Assembly: GCF_000219215.1 (NCBI RefSeq)
Contig: NC_015727.1
Location: forward strand, 1,116,001-1,180,000
Direction of reading: 5' to 3'
Length of the DNA stretch: 64,000 nucleotides
Origin: Cupriavidus necator N-1
GTDB taxonomy: Bacteria; Pseudomonadota; Gammaproteobacteria; Burkholderiales; Burkholderiaceae
A model generated the notes under the pieces. That model saw only the letters and a list, made by a program, of their open reading frames with translations. It did no database searches and had not been told where the DNA came from. Positions 61,291-64,000 of this stretch are shown here, one piece after another; positions within the stretch are counted from its first letter, which is position 1, and every line of letters starts with the position of its first letter. The position numbers were made by a program, and so were the translations under genes.

Positions 61291-62988
61291 ATGCCGCAAC
61301 TAACACGACATTTCGCGCACTGGCCCGCCGGCGTACCCCGCTCGCTGGAGGTGGCGGACTGCAACCTGTTCTGCCACCTCGAGGAGTCTGCAACGCGCGT
61401 GCCCGACAAGCCGGCCGTCGTGTTCTACGGCCGTCGAATGACGTTCCACGATCTGCATGCTGCCGCCATGGCCTTGGCCGGCTATCTTCAGCATCGACTG
61501 TCGGTGCGGCAAGGGGACCGCGTACTGCTATTGATGCAGAACTGCCCTCAGTACATGATTGCCTTCTATGCCGTCATGCGCTGCGATGCCGTGGTCGTTG
61601 CCATGAATCCCATGAGTACGCGAGAGGAAATGGAGTACTACGCGCGCGACAGCGGCGCGCGCGTAGTGATCGCGACCCAGGACCTGATAGACCCCCTTAC
61701 CGGCCTGCTCGAACAGGATGTGCTCGACGGCTGTGTAGTGGGCCTGGCGGGTGAGTTCGCCGGCAGGCCCGAGGACGTGCCCTATCTCGCCATCCCCGGC
61801 TTCGTCACCGAACCGCGGCAAGGTGCGATGCATCCGCGCACGCATGATTTCTCGCAGGTGTTGGCCGCTGGCATCGCGCCGCTGCCCATGCGCGCCCGGG
61901 GCCGCGACCTCGCAGTGATCGGCTACACGTCCGGCACAACGGGCAAGCCCAAGGGTGCGATGCTCAGCCATGCCAACTTCGCCTACACGCTCGCGCATCG
62001 TGAGCACTGGCAATCGGACCGCGCCGATGAGGACGAGTTGCTGACGCTGCCAGTCAGCCACCTGGCTGGCATGCGCGCGATGAACCAGGCCGTGCGGCTG
62101 GGCCGCACCCTCGCAATGCTGGCGCGCTGGGACGCTAACGCCGCGCTGGAATTAATCGAAAGGCTGCGGCTGCGCTCATGGGCGGCCGTGCCAACGATGC
62201 TCGCGGAGTTATTCGCGCGGCCCGATATCGATCAGCGTGACCTTTCCTCGCTGACGCGCATCTACGGCGGCGCGTCAGCCATGCCGGAGGCGCTGGCGCG
62301 CAGGATGCAATCGCGGCTCGGCATTCCATTTCTGGAAAGCTACGGCCTCACGGAGTTTTGCGGCATGTCGCACAGCAATCCGCCGCAGGCCCCAAGGCGA
62401 CAGTGTGCCGGGGTTCCCGTGATCAACTGCGATGCCCGCGTGATTAATCCCGAAACGGGCGTCGAGTTAGGGACCAACGAGCCAGGCGAGATCGTCATGC
62501 ACGGACCGACCATGTTTGGCGGCTACTGGAACAAGCCGGAAGCGACGGCCGCGGCCTTCATCGAGCTCGACGGCAAGCGGTTCCTACGCAGCGGCGACCT
62601 CGGCTACCATGATGAGGACGGCTACTTCTATATTACGGATCGGCTCAAGCGCATGATTAATGCATCTGGCCTGAAGGTGTGGCCCGCCGAGATCGAATCG
62701 ATCCTATACGGGCACCCAGCCGTGCAGGAAGCGTGCGTGATCTCCGCCTTCGACCCGCATCGCGGCGAAACGGTAAAGGCGCTCGTGGTGCTCCGCCCTG
62801 CTTCGCGCGGCACGGTCCAGCCACAGGCACTGGTCGACTGGGCCCGAGGGTGCATGTCTGCGTACAAGGTGCCGCGCACGGTGGAGTTTGTCGATAGCTT
62901 GCCAAAGACGTCGACGGGAAAAATCCTCTGGCGCGAAATGCAGTTGGAGCAGGACGAGCGGGATCGGGAGGCGCGGGGGCAAGTTTAA
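61291..62988 (+). CDS. AMP-forming acyl-CoA ligase
   Basis: A 565-residue member of the ANL superfamily. P-loop GYTSGTTGKPKGAMLSH, A5 block SYGLTEFCGMSH, hinge block SGDLGYHDEDGYFYITDRLK and C-terminal Lys in PKTSTGKILWRE are all intact. It would activate a free acid with ATP and CoA at the start of the pathway. The ATG at 61291 fits the family start; the longer open frame is a shadow. It is the last gene of the operon and is followed by an intrinsic terminator. Confidence 0.9.
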   Translation: MPQLTRHFAHWPAGVPRSLEVADCNLFCHLEESATRVPDKPAVVFYGRRMTFHDLHAAAMALAGYLQHRLSVRQGDRVLLLMQNCPQYMIAFYAVMRCDAVVVAMNPMSTREEMEYYARDSGARVVIATQDLIDPLTGLLEQDVLDGCVVGLAGEFAGRPEDVPYLAIPGFVTEPRQGAMHPRTHDFSQVLAAGIAPLPMRARGRDLAVIGYTSGTTGKPKGAMLSHANFAYTLAHREHWQSDRADEDELLTLPVSHLAGMRAMNQAVRLGRTLAMLARWDANAALELIERLRLRSWAAVPTMLAELFARPDIDQRDLSSLTRIYGGASAMPEALARRMQSRLGIPFLESYGLTEFCGMSHSNPPQAPRRQCAGVPVINCDARVINPETGVELGTNEPGEIVMHGPTMFGGYWNKPEATAAAFIELDGKRFLRSGDLGYHDEDGYFYITDRLKRMINASGLKVWPAEIESILYGHPAVQEACVISAFDPHRGETVKALVVLRPASRGTVQPQALVDWARGCMSAYKVPRTVEFVDSLPKTSTGKILWREMQLEQDERDREARGQV

Positions 62989-63013
62989 AGGTTGGGGGCT
63001 GTTCCTGATGCAG

Positions 63014-63043
63014 AGGCCGGTGTGGTATTTGCCGGCCTTTTTT
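63014..63043 (+). terminator. Intrinsic terminator
   Basis: AGGCCGG (63014-63020) pairs with CCGGCCT (63032-63038), then a run of six T. It lies 26 bases after the acyl-CoA ligase stop. The sequence from 63044 to 63400 holds no gene I can support. Confidence 0.8.
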
Positions 63044-63400
63044 GGTTCTCATATGAACGCGCCTGGTCTTTCCAGGTGAACGCAAGGTCAGGCTCGACAG
63101 AGGGTTGGTTGCAGACTCATACATGGCCCCACCCCTCTTTGCCAAATGACCTGCTCTACGGCGCACAGGAGATGGATTGCTTATATACATACAGCCTGTA
63201 CGTTGGCGCTCGTATGCGCCTGGCCCCAATGGATTGCGCTCGGTGACACCTTCATATATCCACGGCCTTGTCGGCCCTAAGTCTGCGCAGGATTTGTCAC
63301 CGACGGTCCAACGTGTTTGCCATTGAGTCAAATCACTTGTGCAATTGATGATGGGTTCAATTCTTCCTTTTGTTGCTGGATCTCTGTTACATAGCGAGTC

Positions 63401-63520
63401 TCACGCGGGTGCGTAGTCTTGCTCCTTGGCTAACAGCACCCAGATCGTTCGGGCGGTCTTGTTCGCCAATGCCACTATTGCGATATTCGTGCCGCGTCTG
63501 TCCCGCTCCCCCGAAATTGC
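63401..63520 (-). pseudogene. IS110-family transposase C-terminal remnant
   Basis: The minus strand reads ERDRRGTNIAIVALANKTAR, TIWVLLAKEQDYAPA and TGA, the usual C-terminus of IS110-type transposases. No upstream transposase sequence is in frame. Confidence 0.6.
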
Positions 63521-63602
63521 TGATCACGCGCCCCGAAATACGCACCAACAAGCGCGATGCTCGTGATGGACTCCCAAGTAGCCTAATAGCTACGTTTCCA
63601 TG

Positions 63603-63652
63603 CCCCCGTCTCTCGAGACGTCATGATCGCATGGAGTATCGAGAGACGGGGG
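63603..63652. repeat. 14-bp perfect inverted repeat
   Basis: CCCCCGTCTCTCGA (63603-63616) and TCGAGAGACGGGGG (63639-63652) are separated by 22 bases. It lies between two IS110-type remnants, so it may be an element end or target structure. Confidence 0.7.
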
Positions 63653-63886
63653 AGGGATGGGGCCATTCCACTATATCCGGCCTCATCGTGCAGGCCATGC
63701 CTGCGGGTCCTGATGGAATTCGCCGAGAGCGCTCTCACACCAAAGCAGGCCTGCGCTCTTGCAGTCCACCCTGTCACGCCACCATCTATCCGCTTACCAT
63801 CGCAACTTGCTGACGAGGATTCGTCAGGCGTACAAGCTACACCGGCTTCACTGATAGGTGGTTCTTTTCAAATGTGGTTCCGTGCA

Positions 63887-64000
63887 CTAGCAGCGCCTAG
63901 GCAGTGCCATTCTGTTGGCTAAGGCCACGGCGGCGACGTTGGTCGGTCGTCTCTGGCGCAGACGATCGCACCAGATTCCCCTTCTCTTTCGATTGGAATA
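63887..64000 (-). pseudogene. Second IS110-family remnant (runs off window)
   Basis: The minus strand gives IWCDRLRQRRPTNVAAVALA, NRMALPRRC and TAG, again an IS110-type C-terminus with its end altered. The frame is open to the window edge, so more of the transposase may lie outside. Confidence 0.5.

Overview
The window is GC-rich, densely coded and looks like a beta-proteobacterium of the Burkholderiales, most likely Cupriavidus or a close relative. The grounds are three Bug-type solute receptors without membrane partners, two Gram-negative porins with a C-terminal Phe, stacks of CoA-ester catabolic genes, a fabI/ackA/pta/DUF3141 cluster of the kind seen in that group, and a second RpoD-like sigma factor. 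No rRNA, tRNA or CRISPR was seen. Genus assignment is inference.

Region 1 (1-7.7 kb) starts inside a membrane-complex operon: the end of a group-4 hydrogenase/NuoD-like large subunit in which all four nickel-ligand positions are replaced, then its NuoB-like [4Fe-4S] partner. Next come a ribbon-helix-helix regulator with a palindromic operator, an HPr-like protein lacking both phosphorylation residues, a spermidine-synthase-like protein, a DUF1275-DUF1232 fusion, a sigma-70 paralogue with a changed -10-reading residue and a coupled 54-residue protein, a YkgJ-like Cys-cluster protein and a double-ACT protein.

Region 2 (7.8-17.5 kb) has a sulfide-responsive module (persulfide dioxygenase, BigR-type repressor, two YeeE/YedE-type half-transporters around an AT-rich palindrome), a structured intergenic element with a possible pseudoknot, a perfect FNR-type box ahead of a Met-rich periplasmic protein with a (GMGP)n tail, and two outer-membrane proteins. 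Between these lie broken genes: an M24 peptidase, an FtsX-like permease, a DUF3300 copy, and short pieces of lactate dehydrogenase, an anion permease and an FAD oxidase.

Region 3 (17.5-27 kb) is a minus-strand block: GNAT, fabI, ackA, pta, a PHA-synthase-like DUF3141 protein, a periplasmic repeat protein, an RRM-like protein, DUF2950 and an intact DUF3300 protein. It points to acetyl-CoA/acetyl-phosphate/acetate and polyester metabolism plus envelope proteins. Region 4 (27-30 kb) is a scar zone with remnants of a group II intron protein, a TniQ-like protein and an ATPase around an intact UPF0158 gene.

Region 5 (30-63 kb) is a large catabolic island: Bug receptors and porins for uptake, an AMP-forming and an NDP-forming acyl-CoA ligase, two CaiB/BaiF proteins (one racemase-like), four acyl-CoA dehydrogenases, three crotonases, a two-subunit MaoC hydratase, three SDRs, a classical thiolase, and a thiolase-like protein without the nucleophilic Cys beside a DUF35 protein. 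The set resembles machinery for branched or cyclic side chains (steroid- or terpenoid-like acids), but the substrate cannot be read from sequence. In its middle sits a 1301-residue regulator that fuses an inactivated IS630-type transposase to a MalT/LuxR-type STAND regulator; this is the most unusual object in the window. Region 6 (63-64 kb) is a terminator followed by IS110-family remnants.
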